Below are positions 13,484-21,286 of a DNA stretch of 21,879 nt, in pieces (the first letter of the stretch is position 1; every line of letters starts with the position of its first letter). The position numbers and the translations under genes are program-made. This DNA comes from JAEUMW01 sp039807745 (GTDB taxonomy: Bacteria > Pseudomonadota > Gammaproteobacteria > Burkholderiales > JAEUMW01). The DNA lies in the NCBI GenBank assembly GCA_039807745.1, contig JBDHRV010000051.1, forward strand, positions 1 to 21,879, in the 5' to 3' direction. The notes below the pieces were generated by a model, which ran no database searches, was not told the origin of the DNA, and worked only from the letters and a program-made list of their open reading frames with translations.

Positions 13484-14149
13484 TCAGCCGAGCGCGGCGG
13501 CCGCGGCTGGTAGATCGCGCACGCTGCGCACGGTCACGTCCACGTAGTCTGGCGAGCGTCCCCGGTCGCTGACCCACACCGTCTTCATGCCCAGCCGCCG
13601 TGCGGTCATCAGGTTCGGCAGCGAATCCTCGATCATCACGCAGCCGCGCGGCTGCAGCCCGTGACGCCGCAGCAGCCGCAGGAAACCCGCGGGGTCGGGC
13701 TTCGGCCGGAAGCGCATGTGCTCGATGGTGAAGACGTCGTCGAAGAGGTCCGCCACGCGCAGGATCCGCAGTACCGCGCCGGCATAGCTTACGGGCGCAT
13801 TGGAGAACACGATCTTGCGCCCCGGCAACCGGCAGAGCGCCGTGCGCAGACCCGGTTCGCGCAGAATCATGCGCGGCAGATCCGCAAAATCGTGCGTGAC
13901 GCGCAGGAAGTGATGCGGATCGGTGCCGTGGTGGCGCATGAGTCCCAGCAGCGTGGCGCCGTAGCGTTTCCAATAGTGACGCCGCAGGCGGCCCGCCTGC
14001 TCCTGATCGAGGTCGAGCTGACGCTGCAGGTATGCCGTCATCGTACGGTGCAGGTGCGGGAACACGTACGGCGAAGCGTCGTGCAGGGTGTTGTCCAGAT
14101 CGAAGATCCAGTTCCACGAGCGTCGGTGCCGGGCAAGCACGAGCGTCAT
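13484..14149 (-). CDS. HAD-family pyrimidine 5'-nucleotidase
   Basis: The 221-residue protein is a haloacid-dehalogenase-fold phosphatase of the pyrimidine 5'-nucleotidase (Sdt1-like) subgroup. Motif I is FDLDNTL with nucleophile D17 and acid/base D19; motif II is the VFSNAP segment; the motif III lysine is in FRPKPDPAGF; motif IV is VMIEDSLPNL. The likely reaction is dephosphorylation of UMP/CMP or a related nucleotide, though substrate cannot be fixed from motifs. Its ATG overlaps the argB stop as ATGA, so the two are coupled, and slmA follows after 27 bases. Confidence 0.9.
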   Translation of the reverse strand: MTLVLARHRRSWNWIFDLDNTLHDASPYVFPHLHRTMTAYLQRQLDLDQEQAGRLRRHYWKRYGATLLGLMRHHGTDPHHFLRVTHDFADLPRMILREPGLRTALCRLPGRKIVFSNAPVSYAGAVLRILRVADLFDDVFTIEHMRFRPKPDPAGFLRLLRRHGLQPRGCVMIEDSLPNLMTARRLGMKTVWVSDRGRSPDYVDVTVRSVRDLPAAAAALG

Positions 14150-15033
14150 TTCGACCGGATCAAGGTACCCACGCCCTCGTCGGTCAGGATCTCCAGCAGC
14201 AGCGCATGCTCGACCCGGCCGTCGATGATGTGCACGCTTCTCACGCCGCCTCGCGCGGCGTCCAGGGCGGAGGCGATCTTCGGCAGCATGCCGCCGGAGA
14301 GGGTGCCGTCCGCCACCAGCTCATCGATGCCCTTGGGGGTCAGTCCGGTGAGCAGGTTGCCGTCGCGGTCCAGCACACCCGGCGTATTGGTGAGCAGGAT
14401 CAGCTTTTCGGCCTGCAGGATCTCGGCGAGCTTCCCGGCCACCAGATCGGCATTGATGTTGTAGGACTCGCCCTGCGGCCCGACCCCGATGGGCGCCACC
14501 ACCGGGATGAATCCGCCCTGCTCGAGGGAGTCGATCACGCCGGGGTCGATGCCCGCGATTTCCCCCACCTGCCCGATGTCGATGAGTTCCTCCGGCCGCT
14601 CCTTGCTCGGCAGCAGCAGCTTGCGGGCGTGGATGAAGTGCCCGTCCTGTCCGGTGAGACCGACGGCCTTGCCCCCCGCGCGATTGATGAGGGTCACGAT
14701 GTCCTTGTTCACCGCACCGCCCAGGACCATCTCGACCACGTCCATGGTCTCGGCATCGGTGACGCGCATGCCCTGCACGAACTCGCCCTTCTTGCCGAGG
14801 CGGCCAAGCAGCTGTTCGATCTGGGGTCCTCCGCCGTGTACCACTACCGGGTTCATCCCGACCAGCTTGAGCAGCACGACATCGTGGGCGAAGCTTTGCT
14901 GCAAGCGCAGGTCGGTCATGGCATTGCCACCGTACTTGATCACGATGGTCTTGCCGTGAAAGCGGCGGATGTAGGGCAGCGCCTCGGCGAGGTACAAGGC
15001 CTTTTGCGCGGCGGCGGACGGGGTGAGCGTCAT
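14146..15033 (-). CDS. argB: Acetylglutamate kinase
   Basis: ArgB phosphorylates N-acetyl-L-glutamate, the second step of arginine synthesis. The 295-residue protein starts MTLTPSAAAQKALYLAEALPYIRRFHGK. It carries IKYGGNAM (ATP-binding lysine), VVVHGGGPQIEQLL, GLTGQDGHFI, YNINADLVAGKLAEIL and GGMLPKIASAL, all standard. A TTG seven codons earlier (15054) is in frame, but the ATG at 15033 matches the usual family N-terminus. A TAGAAT hexamer (15064-15069) lies just upstream. The stop overlaps the nucleotidase start. Confidence 0.97.
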   Translation of the reverse strand: MTLTPSAAAQKALYLAEALPYIRRFHGKTIVIKYGGNAMTDLRLQQSFAHDVVLLKLVGMNPVVVHGGGPQIEQLLGRLGKKGEFVQGMRVTDAETMDVVEMVLGGAVNKDIVTLINRAGGKAVGLTGQDGHFIHARKLLLPSKERPEELIDIGQVGEIAGIDPGVIDSLEQGGFIPVVAPIGVGPQGESYNINADLVAGKLAEILQAEKLILLTNTPGVLDRDGNLLTGLTPKGIDELVADGTLSGGMLPKIASALDAARGGVRSVHIIDGRVEHALLLEILTDEGVGTLIRSK

Positions 15034-15063
15034 GGCGGTGTCCGGTGTCGACAATCGCGCGGA

Positions 15064-15069
15064 ATTCTA
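15064..15069 (-). promoter_or_regulatory. Candidate -10 of the argB promoter
   Basis: TAGAAT on the minus strand, 30 bases upstream of the argB ATG, five of six matches to the consensus. No recognisable -35 is present. Transcription would begin close to 15057, favouring the ATG (15033) over the TTG (15054) as start. Confidence 0.35.
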
Positions 15070-15143
15070 CACCGGCGTGCCAGGCTGCGCGGTCCACGGC
15101 CGCCCTGGCCGGACGCCGGGCGAGTGCTCGCAGAGACGGCGGT

Positions 15144-15665
15144 TCAGTCGGCGGGGATCACGGTGAGCGGCGTCACGCGCCGCGGGCTCAGCGCGATCTG
15201 CAGCCAGTAAGTTCCGGCAGCCGGGAGCGTATAGACGAGCACCTTCTGCGCGCCATCGCAGTCGAAAGCGCCTTCGTCTGGCGATGGATCGAGCAGCTTG
15301 CCGGTCGCCGCGGCGAGGTCCACCCACACATCGCGGTCGACGCCGACGCGGTAGACGCCGGGCCGGGCCGCCTCGACGCGCACCACCCCCGCGTAAGTCG
15401 CGCCCCGCGCCTTCGCTCGTTCCCGTTCGAGGTCGGCGGACGTGCCCGGGAGCACCACCGATTTCTCCGGAGAGAGCTCCAGGGTCAGCCGCTGGCGCAG
15501 GGGGACCGTGCGCGCCTGGGTCGATGCGCGGCGCAATGCGGTCATGATGACCGGCTTCGTCGCACACAATCGCAGCTCGGGCGCGGGATCGACCGGGGCT
15601 GCGATGGCGTGCAGGTCTGCGAGCCAGGCACCCGGCAGGGCGAGGAGGCACGTCAACCAGCGCAA
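15144..15665 (-). CDS. Exported protein of unknown function
   Basis: The 173-residue protein has a likely signal peptide (MRWLTCLLALPGAWLADLHAIAA) and no domain I recognise. The mature part is beta-rich, with the phrases TVPLRQRLTLELSPEK, GVYRVGVDRDVWVDL and KVLVYTLPAAGTYWLQIALSPRR, reminiscent of a small jelly-roll or pre-peptidase C-terminal-type domain (weak). Two cysteines (near residues 34 and 136) could form a disulfide. The start is a TTG at 15665, the only usable start between the previous gene's stop and the signal peptide, 42 bases after the PCuAC gene. Co-transcription with the copper chaperone suggests a periplasmic metal- or redox-related role, but this is inference. Confidence 0.7.
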   Translation of the reverse strand: MRWLTCLLALPGAWLADLHAIAAPVDPAPELRLCATKPVIMTALRRASTQARTVPLRQRLTLELSPEKSVVLPGTSADLERERAKARGATYAGVVRVEAARPGVYRVGVDRDVWVDLAAATGKLLDPSPDEGAFDCDGAQKVLVYTLPAAGTYWLQIALSPRRVTPLTVIPAD

Positions 15666-15707
15666 GGTCAGCGCTCGCGAGCCGCCGCGTGCGTACGCGC
15701 GGGGCGA

Positions 15708-16181
15708 TCAGTGACGGTGGTTGCTGCCCTTTGCGTCCCTCACCTCGGCATCCACGGTGAGCTTCTCGGACTTGCCGCCGGCGTCGAAGACGAGCGTGAG
15801 CGGCACCTTTTCGCCGACCTTGAGCGGCTGCTTGATGTCGATCAGCATGACGTGCAGTCCGCCGGGCTCGAGCTTCACTTCCTTGCCCGCGGGAAGATCG
15901 ATCTTCGCGATGGCGCGCATCTTCATGACGTCACCTTCGATCTTCATCTCGTGCAACTCGACGAGCTTGGCAGCGGGGGACTCGGCGCGCACCAGCGCCG
16001 CGGGGGCGTTGGCGACGATATCGAGATAGGCGGCGGCCACGTTCTGGCCCGGTGCGGTGGACCTTGCCCAGACGTTGCTCACCTTGACGCCCGCATCGGC
16101 GAGCGCGAGAGCGGGGCAGAGAAGAAAAACGGACAAGGCGAGCGCCGAACCTGCGCGACGCACGAACTGGCTGCGAATCAT
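15708..16181 (-). CDS. Periplasmic copper chaperone, PCuAC family
   Basis: PCuAC proteins carry Cu(I) in the periplasm and help load cytochrome c oxidase. The 157-residue product has a signal peptide (MIRSQFVRRAGSALALSVFLLCPALALA). The copper motif H(M)X10MX21HXM is fully present: H77, M79, M88, H110 and M112. The His-rich end (SNHRH) may add ligands. AGGGAG (16187-16192) sits five bases before the ATG at 16181. It is upstream of the unknown exported gene and downstream of the ferritin-like gene. Confidence 0.93.
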   Translation of the reverse strand: MIRSQFVRRAGSALALSVFLLCPALALADAGVKVSNVWARSTAPGQNVAAAYLDIVANAPAALVRAESPAAKLVELHEMKIEGDVMKMRAIAKIDLPAGKEVKLEPGGLHVMLIDIKQPLKVGEKVPLTLVFDAGGKSEKLTVDAEVRDAKGSNHRH

Positions 16182-16240
16182 GATGGCTCCCTGGTTGACT
16201 TGAACTTGAATGGTCTGCCGCGCACGCGGCGCCGCCATGA

Positions 16241-16258
16241 TAACCGACCGAGTGGTTA
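16241..16258. promoter_or_regulatory. 18-bp dyad TAACC-N8-GGTTA, candidate operator
   Basis: TAACC (16241-16245), eight bases, GGTTA (16254-16258). It overlaps the stop codon of the ferritin-like gene and lies about 60 bases before the PCuAC start. The symmetry and length resemble TetR-type operators; the regulator is unknown. It could alternatively be a short RNA hairpin. Confidence 0.3.
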
Positions 16259-17107
16259 ACCGAAGATGAGTCCGCGCGCGCCGTGCACGAGCAGTCGCGA
16301 CAGCGGACCGCGCAGGGGACGTGGCAGGCCGACTGGCTTGAGCAGCATCTTCACCGACATCTCGAACGGAAAGTTGCGCTGCATGAGGCGCTTCAAGTTT
16401 CGGTTGTAGTCGCGGTAGTAGCGCTCCTCGAACGCAATTTCGGGGAAGCGCACCTGAAACGCATGCCGATAGGCGACCAGCGAATCTTCGCTCTTCGCCT
16501 CTGCGATGCGCTTCAGAATGGCGCGGACGATGCGGCTGCGGCTCACGGTTTCGACCGCCCGGTAGCGCTGGAAATAGCGATAGAAGTAGCTGAAATGGCG
16601 CACCTCGTCGCTCTTGATGCGGCGGGTCAATTCCTTGAGCAAGGGCTCGTCGGTGTAGTCGTGGATGGCGCGATACAAAGACGATGTGCCGGTCTCCACC
16701 ACGCACCGCGCGGCCATCTCGAGGCCGCGGGTCGGTTCGAACTCGTCGAGCGTACACATCGCGGAGTACTCCGCGAAGAAGCCCGCGTTGGCGCGCGTCC
16801 AGTCGAACTCCGGCCAGACGGCCTGCACGTAGGCGCGCAACGCGCGACCATGCTGCATCTCCTCGTGCTCCCAGTGGTTCCTTAGCCAGTCCTCGACCTC
16901 GCGATCCCCGGCGTAGTAGGCGCTGAGATTGCGGGTGTAGAGGTCGGATGCGGCTTCGACGAACGAGGACATGACGAGAAAGAAGAACAGGGTGTCGTCG
17001 TTGCGAACCCGTTCCGGTTCCAGCTTCGAGAAGTCGATCTCTTCGAGCCGCCAAGGTAATCTGGGGGCGATGTCGGCTTGGTGCGCCTGGGCAAGTTGTG
17101 CAGTCAC
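16256..17107 (-). CDS. Ferritin-like diiron protein
   Basis: The 283-residue, mostly helical protein has the two-fold carboxylate-bridged diiron pattern: E51, E83-x-x-H86 (EMQH), E138 (CVVETGTS) and E168-x-x-H171 (EVRH). All six ligands expected of a ferritin-like oxidase or acyl-ACP-desaturase-like enzyme are present. The helix spacing is closer to desaturase/AurF-like oxygenases than to bacterioferritin, but the substrate cannot be predicted. No signal peptide is seen, so it is cytoplasmic. The start is GTG 17107, with a weak ribosome site; the next in-frame ATG would remove the first ligand helix. It is divergent from nfi and precedes the PCuAC gene. Confidence 0.8.
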   Translation of the reverse strand: MTAQLAQAHQADIAPRLPWRLEEIDFSKLEPERVRNDDTLFFFLVMSSFVEAASDLYTRNLSAYYAGDREVEDWLRNHWEHEEMQHGRALRAYVQAVWPEFDWTRANAGFFAEYSAMCTLDEFEPTRGLEMAARCVVETGTSSLYRAIHDYTDEPLLKELTRRIKSDEVRHFSYFYRYFQRYRAVETVSRSRIVRAILKRIAEAKSEDSLVAYRHAFQVRFPEIAFEERYYRDYNRNLKRLMQRNFPFEMSVKMLLKPVGLPRPLRGPLSRLLVHGARGLIFG

Positions 17108-17195
17108 GACACTTTCTATTCGGCCGTTACCGGGATGTGACAGTTTATCAGCGGCCCTTCGGGGCTGCCATGCCACGGCGCGAGGCTGACTTTTC

Positions 17196-17900
17196 GTGAG
17201 TGAAGCCGCGTTACCGATCAGACATTCGTGGGTGCTCTCGCCGCGCGATGCGAGCGCGCTGCAGCGCGAGCTCGCATCGCGCGTGATCCGTACCGGCGAG
17301 CCGTCGCCCTTGCTGCTCGTGGCGGGCGTGGACGTGGGAATCATCGCGGGCCGTGCGCGCGCCGCGGTCGCGGTGCTCTCTTTCCCGTCGCTCGATCTCG
17401 TGGACCACGCGGTCGCCGAAGCCCCGGTCACTTTCCCTTACGTCCCCGGTCTGCTCTCGTTTCGCGAGATTCCGGTGGTGCTCGCCGCGCTGGGCCGGGT
17501 GCAGGCGCAGCCCGATGTTCTGCTGTGCGACGGCCAGGGCATCGCGCATCCGCGCCGTTGCGGCTTCGCCAGCCATCTTGGACTTTGGACGGATCTGCCC
17601 ACCATCGGTGTGGCGAAGAGCCGGCTGATTGGCACGCATGGCCCGGTGCCGGACGAAAAAGGCCGGTGGGCGTACCTGCTGCACGACGACGAGATCATCG
17701 GCGCGGCGCTGAGGTCACGCCCGGGCGTCGCGCCGATCTACGTTTCGGTCGGCCATCGCATCGGACTCGAGAGCGCCATTCGCTGCGTGCTTGCGTGCAC
17801 CACCCGCTACCGTCTGCCCGAAACCACACGCTGGGCGCACCGGCTCGCCTCCGTGATGACGCGCCAGGACGGGGGTCCGAAAACGCCGCGGCGGCCCTGA
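17196..17900 (+). CDS. nfi: Endonuclease V (deoxyinosine 3' endonuclease)
   Basis: EndoV nicks DNA one base 3' of deoxyinosine and related lesions. The 234-residue protein has the family's catalytic set: D46 in VAGVDVG, E91, D112 in LLCDGQG, and H215 in TRWAHRLAS, plus the PYVPG wedge motif (81-85) and K141 in GVAKS. The start is a GTG at 17196 with GAGG about eleven bases upstream. Length and motif spacing match the E. coli enzyme. The gene ends in a perfect GC hairpin and converges on the algR-like regulator. Confidence 0.95.
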   Translation: MSEAALPIRHSWVLSPRDASALQRELASRVIRTGEPSPLLLVAGVDVGIIAGRARAAVAVLSFPSLDLVDHAVAEAPVTFPYVPGLLSFREIPVVLAALGRVQAQPDVLLCDGQGIAHPRRCGFASHLGLWTDLPTIGVAKSRLIGTHGPVPDEKGRWAYLLHDDEIIGAALRSRPGVAPIYVSVGHRIGLESAIRCVLACTTRYRLPETTRWAHRLASVMTRQDGGPKTPRRP

Positions 17901-17911
17901 AGGCCGCCGCG
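17887..17911. terminator. Perfect GC hairpin with the nfi stop codon in its loop
   Basis: CGCGGCGGCC (17887-17896) pairs with GGCCGCCGCG (17902-17911); the five-base loop contains the nfi TGA (17898-17900). No U-tract follows on the plus strand; on the minus strand a GTTTTC follows shortly after. It sits between convergent nfi and the algR-like gene, so it may act in both directions. Confidence 0.6.
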
Positions 17912-17934
17912 ACAGATGACAAGCGCTCTTGCCT

Positions 17935-18711
17935 TCAGGATGGAACGGGCGCGCTGAATTCGCGCACGACGTGCTGCTGGCGCCGCGAAACCGGGAGCTT
18001 CTCCGCGATGCTGTCGAGCCGCACGACCCAGTGACCGTCACCGTTGTCATTGGTGATGCGCTCGAAACCGGTCACGAAGGCGCGGCCGACCAGGCAGTTG
18101 CGGTGGACGCGCAGAAACTTGTCGGCGAACTCCTCTTCGAGCCGGGTCAGCGATTCCTCGATCAGGTATTCGCGCTGGGCGGTGCGTATCGTCACGTACT
18201 TGAGCTCGGCCTTGAGGTAGATGATCTCCTTGATCGGCACGAGATGCACACGTCCCCGCTCCTGCACCGACAGGTGCGAGCGCGGCTCGGGTTTCGGCTG
18301 CGGCACAAGATCGAGCGGCACGGGCATCAACTGGCGCACGCGGTTGAGTGCGTCGAAGAGACGGCCGAGACGGATCGGCTTCACCAAGTAGTCGACGGCG
18401 TGCAGCTCGAACGCCTTGATGGCATATGCATCGTACGCGGTGGTGAAGATGACGATGGGGGGGTCCGGCAGCTTTCGCAGTTGCTCCGCGAACTCGATCC
18501 CGTCCATCTCCGGCATGCGGATGTCGAGCAGCACCACGTCGGCCGGCTGACTGCTCAGCACGTCCAGCGCGGTGCGCCCGTCGGCCGCCTCGCCGACGAT
18601 CTCGATGGGCATCTTGTGGCTGCAGTCGCTCAACAGATCCCGCAGGCGGCTGCGTGCCGGCGCCTCGTCGTCGACGATGAGAATGCGCAGCTGACGACCG
18701 ACGATGCCCAT
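17935..18711 (-). CDS. LytTR-family response regulator, AlgR-like
   Basis: The 258-residue protein has an N-terminal receiver domain (LRILIVDDEAPARSRLRDLL, acidic pocket D14/D15; phosphoacceptor D63 in LLDIRMPEMDG; TTAYD and KPI for the conserved Thr and Lys). A C-terminal LytTR DNA-binding domain follows, from about residue 145 (ERGRVHLVPIKEIIYLKAELKYVTIRT...FLRVHRNCLVGRAFV). This is the AlgR layout. The start is ATG 18711, ten bases after the sensor stop; an ATG at 18765 would add 18 residues overlapping the sensor's 3' end. The argH-sensor-regulator neighbourhood mirrors Pseudomonas argH-fimS-algR, although hemC is not next here. Targets cannot be inferred. Confidence 0.85.
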   Translation of the reverse strand: MGIVGRQLRILIVDDEAPARSRLRDLLSDCSHKMPIEIVGEAADGRTALDVLSSQPADVVLLDIRMPEMDGIEFAEQLRKLPDPPIVIFTTAYDAYAIKAFELHAVDYLVKPIRLGRLFDALNRVRQLMPVPLDLVPQPKPEPRSHLSVQERGRVHLVPIKEIIYLKAELKYVTIRTAQREYLIEESLTRLEEEFADKFLRVHRNCLVGRAFVTGFERITNDNGDGHWVVRLDSIAEKLPVSRRQQHVVREFSAPVPS

Positions 18712-18721
18712 CGGCCGGTCT

Positions 18722-19732
18722 TCAGCGGGCTGCAGCAGTGACGTATGGGATAACGATGTGGACATTGTAAGTACTCTCCGTCGCGGTGTTCGTGATGCTG
18801 GCTTCGGCGTCGAAGTGGAGCGCGAGCCGCTCCCGGATGTTCGCCATCGCCATCTTGTTTCCAGAGTGATGTCGCCCCTGCCTGCGCACGGGATTCGTCA
18901 CGACTGCGTGCAGCGCCTTGCCCTTGCGGTGAATGCTGATGTTGACCGTGCCCGGTTCGATCGCCGGTTCGATGCCGTGGTAGACGGCGTTCTCGATGAT
19001 CGGCTGCAGCAGGAGCGGGGGCATCAGGGCATCCTCGGGCATGTCCTCGACATGCCATGCCACCCGCAGCCGCGGACCCAACCGCAGCTGCTCGAGATCC
19101 AGATACTGCCGGCAGAGCTCCACTTCTCGCGCAAGCGGGGCGAGCTGGCGGTTGTCCTGCATCAGCACCCGAAACAGATCGGCCAGATCTTCGAGCGCGG
19201 CCTCGGCGCGGCGCGGCTCGGCGCGGATCAGGGAGAGCACAGCGTTCAGGCTGTTGTAAAGGAAGTGCGGGCGGATGCGCGCCTGCAGGGCCTGCAGGCG
19301 CGCGATGGTGAGTGCCGGCGACAGCAGGCGGCTGCGCAGGTTGAAGTAGCTCACGATGAACGCGGACGCCGCGATGGCGATGATCAGGGCCCGGGCGAGT
19401 CCACCCCCTTCGACCGGGGTGGCGCCGTACTGCCACACGAGGATCGTGACCAGTGCCGCGAGTCCCAGCACCGCGAGGATTCCGACCGGATAGGGCAGCC
19501 GCTGCAACGACGGGCTCACCGCAATCAGCCCGAGCAGGCTGAGCAGAAGAATCGGCTGGAAGAGCGTTGAAATCTCAACGAGCTGACGACCTGTCGTGTC
19601 CAGGCTGGGAGCTTTGACCACCGCTGCCGCCAATGCCAACGCATTTGCGATGACGAGCACGCGCAGCATGACGCCGAGATTCCGGAAGTTCGGCAGCGCA
19701 ACGGCCTCGCCGTTTTGATTTATACTCGCCAT
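18722..19732 (-). CDS. Membrane sensor histidine kinase of the LytS/AlgZ (FimS) type
   Basis: The 336-residue protein has four predicted transmembrane helices (about residues 21-40, 58-74, 83-101 and 112-131). A His_kinase region follows with phosphoacceptor H156 in RPHFLYNSLNAVLSLIR, and the N-box LQPIIENAVYHG (242-253). The ATPase tail is degenerate: the usual D-box is VVTNPV and the G-box is replaced by SGNKMAMANIRERL. That resembles the Pseudomonas FimS/AlgZ subgroup, which lacks several canonical kinase motifs. It is divergent from argH and upstream of the response regulator. Confidence 0.85.
   Translation of the reverse strand: MASINQNGEAVALPNFRNLGVMLRVLVIANALALAAAVVKAPSLDTTGRQLVEISTLFQPILLLSLLGLIAVSPSLQRLPYPVGILAVLGLAALVTILVWQYGATPVEGGGLARALIIAIAASAFIVSYFNLRSRLLSPALTIARLQALQARIRPHFLYNSLNAVLSLIRAEPRRAEAALEDLADLFRVLMQDNRQLAPLAREVELCRQYLDLEQLRLGPRLRVAWHVEDMPEDALMPPLLLQPIIENAVYHGIEPAIEPGTVNISIHRKGKALHAVVTNPVRRQGRHHSGNKMAMANIRERLALHFDAEASITNTATESTYNVHIVIPYVTAAAR
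19721..19726 (+). promoter_or_regulatory. Candidate -10 of the argH promoter
   Basis: TATACT, in a short AT-rich patch inside the first codons of the divergent sensor gene. No convincing -35 is seen. Transcription would begin near 19733, giving a leader of about 100 bases before the argH ATG. A promoter inside the divergent coding region would be typical for tightly packed genes. Confidence 0.35.
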
Positions 19733-19830
19733 GTCCCTGGGGGGTGGCAGAACTCAAGGATTTTGCAGGTGTTTTTCCGAAGAATCGCCGGGCGCGTCGC
19801 CGCGCTCGGGCCTCCTTCAAAGCAAACCCG

Positions 19831-21237
19831 ATGCCCGACGAAAGGTTGCCTGGACCTCTCACCCCCGGCGGAACATGGTCCGGCCGCTTTGCAGAACCGC
19901 TGGACGAGCTGACGCGCCGCTACACCGCCTCGGTCGGTTTCGATCACCGGCTCGCAGAGTTCGATATCCAGGGCTCGCTCGCCCATGCGCGGATGCTCGA
20001 GGCCGCGGGAATCCTCGGCGCCGAGGACCGGGCCGCAATCGAACGTGGTCTGGCGACGATCCTCGCGGAAGTGCGCGCAGGCATGTTTCCCTGGTCACTC
20101 GACGACGAGGACGTTCACCTCAACATCGAGAAGCGCCTGACCGCGCTCGTGGGCGACGCGGGCAAGCGCCTGCACACGGCGCGTTCGAGAAACGATCAGG
20201 TCGCAACCGACGTGCGCCTGTACCTGCGTGCCGCCATCGACGAGATTGCGGCCTTGGTGGCGGGGTTGCAGCGCGCGCTCCTCGATCTGGCCGAGACGCA
20301 CGCAGCGACCATCATGCCGGGGTTCACACACCTCCAGGTCGCGCAGCCGGTGACCTTCGGCCACCATCTCATGGCCTATGTCGAGATGCTGGAGCGCGAC
20401 CGCGGGCGACTGCTGGACTGCCGCCAGCGCACGAATCACCTGCCGCTGGGCGCTGCAGCCCTGGCCGGCACTTCATTCCCGATCGATCGCGAGGCGGTCG
20501 CGCGGGAGCTCGGCTTCGAAGGCATCTGCGAGAACTCGCTCGATGCGGTTTCGGATCGCGACTTCGCGATCGAATTCACCGCCGCGGCGGCGCTGATCAT
20601 GACCCACCTGTCACGGCTCTCGGAGGAGTTGATCCTGTGGATGAGCCCGCGCTTCGGCTTCGTACACCTGGCCGATCGCCACTGCACCGGCTCGTCGATC
20701 ATGCCGCAGAAGAAGAATCCGGACGTGCCGGAGCTCGTACGCGGGAAGACCGGGCGCGTTACCGGCCACCTGGTCGCACTGCTCACGCTCATGAAAGGCC
20801 AGCCGCTCGCCTACAACAAGGACAATCAGGAAGACAAGGAGCCGCTCTTCGACACGGTCGACACGCTGACGGCGACGCTTGCGATCTACACCGACATGAT
20901 GCGTGGCGTCACGGTCGATGCCGAGCGCATGCGGACCGCGGCCCTGGAAGGGTATGCGACGGCAACCGATCTGGCGGACTACCTGGTACGGAAGGGACTG
21001 CCGTTTCGCGACGCGCACGAGGCGGTCGCCCGTGCGGTGCGGCTGGCGGTCGAGCGCGGCTGCGATCTCGCGGCCTTGAGCCTCGCAGACCTGAGAGCGT
21101 TCTCTGCGCTCGTGGAGGCGGACGTTTTCGCGGTGCTGACGCCGGAAGGTTCGGTGGCCGCCCGAAACCATCTCGGCGGCACCGCGCCGGCGCAGGTTCG
21201 CGCGGCGATTTCGCGGGCGCGGGCGCGGCTCGCGTAG
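19831..21237 (+). CDS. argH: Argininosuccinate lyase
   Basis: ArgH splits argininosuccinate into arginine and fumarate, the last arginine step. The 468-residue protein has the WSGRFAEPLDELTRRYTASV start, HTARSRNDQVATDVRLYLR, and the fumarase/ASL signature GSSIMPQKKNPDVPE with the catalytic serine. The start is ATG 19831, matching the usual N-terminus, though no ribosome site is evident. A GTG at 19744 would add a 29-residue basic extension not typical of the family. It is divergent from the AlgZ-like sensor and convergent with grxD; its TAG lies in the loop of a GC hairpin. Confidence 0.97.
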   Translation: MPDERLPGPLTPGGTWSGRFAEPLDELTRRYTASVGFDHRLAEFDIQGSLAHARMLEAAGILGAEDRAAIERGLATILAEVRAGMFPWSLDDEDVHLNIEKRLTALVGDAGKRLHTARSRNDQVATDVRLYLRAAIDEIAALVAGLQRALLDLAETHAATIMPGFTHLQVAQPVTFGHHLMAYVEMLERDRGRLLDCRQRTNHLPLGAAALAGTSFPIDREAVARELGFEGICENSLDAVSDRDFAIEFTAAAALIMTHLSRLSEELILWMSPRFGFVHLADRHCTGSSIMPQKKNPDVPELVRGKTGRVTGHLVALLTLMKGQPLAYNKDNQEDKEPLFDTVDTLTATLAIYTDMMRGVTVDAERMRTAALEGYATATDLADYLVRKGLPFRDAHEAVARAVRLAVERGCDLAALSLADLRAFSALVEADVFAVLTPEGSVAARNHLGGTAPAQVRAAISRARARLA

Positions 21238-21248
21238 GCGAGCCGCGC
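21223..21248. terminator. Perfect GC hairpin with the argH stop codon in its loop
   Basis: GCGCGGCTCGC (21223-21233) pairs with GCGAGCCGCGC (21238-21248), an 11-bp stem whose four-base loop (GTAG) contains the argH TAG (21235-21237). There is no U-run. It lies between convergent argH and grxD and may terminate both. Confidence 0.65.
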
Positions 21249-21270
21249 TCTACTGCTGCTGCATGCTGCC

Positions 21271-21286
21271 TGGCCTCAAGCGGCCA
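21271..21286 (-). terminator. Short hairpin at the grxD stop
   Basis: TGGCC (21271-21275), six-base loop, GGCCA (21282-21286); the grxD TGA (21276-21278) is in the loop. The 5-bp stem is weak on its own and is listed because it repeats the stop-in-loop pattern seen at nfi and argH. Confidence 0.3.

Noticed and set aside
15097..15111. Short CGGCC-N5-GGCCG repeat downstream of the unknown exported gene
   Set aside because: Five GC base pairs without a U-tract are expected by chance in sequence of this composition.
19744..19830. Upstream GTG as the argH start
   Set aside because: It adds a 29-residue basic stretch not typical of the family, so the ATG at 19831 is preferred, although neither has a clear ribosome site.
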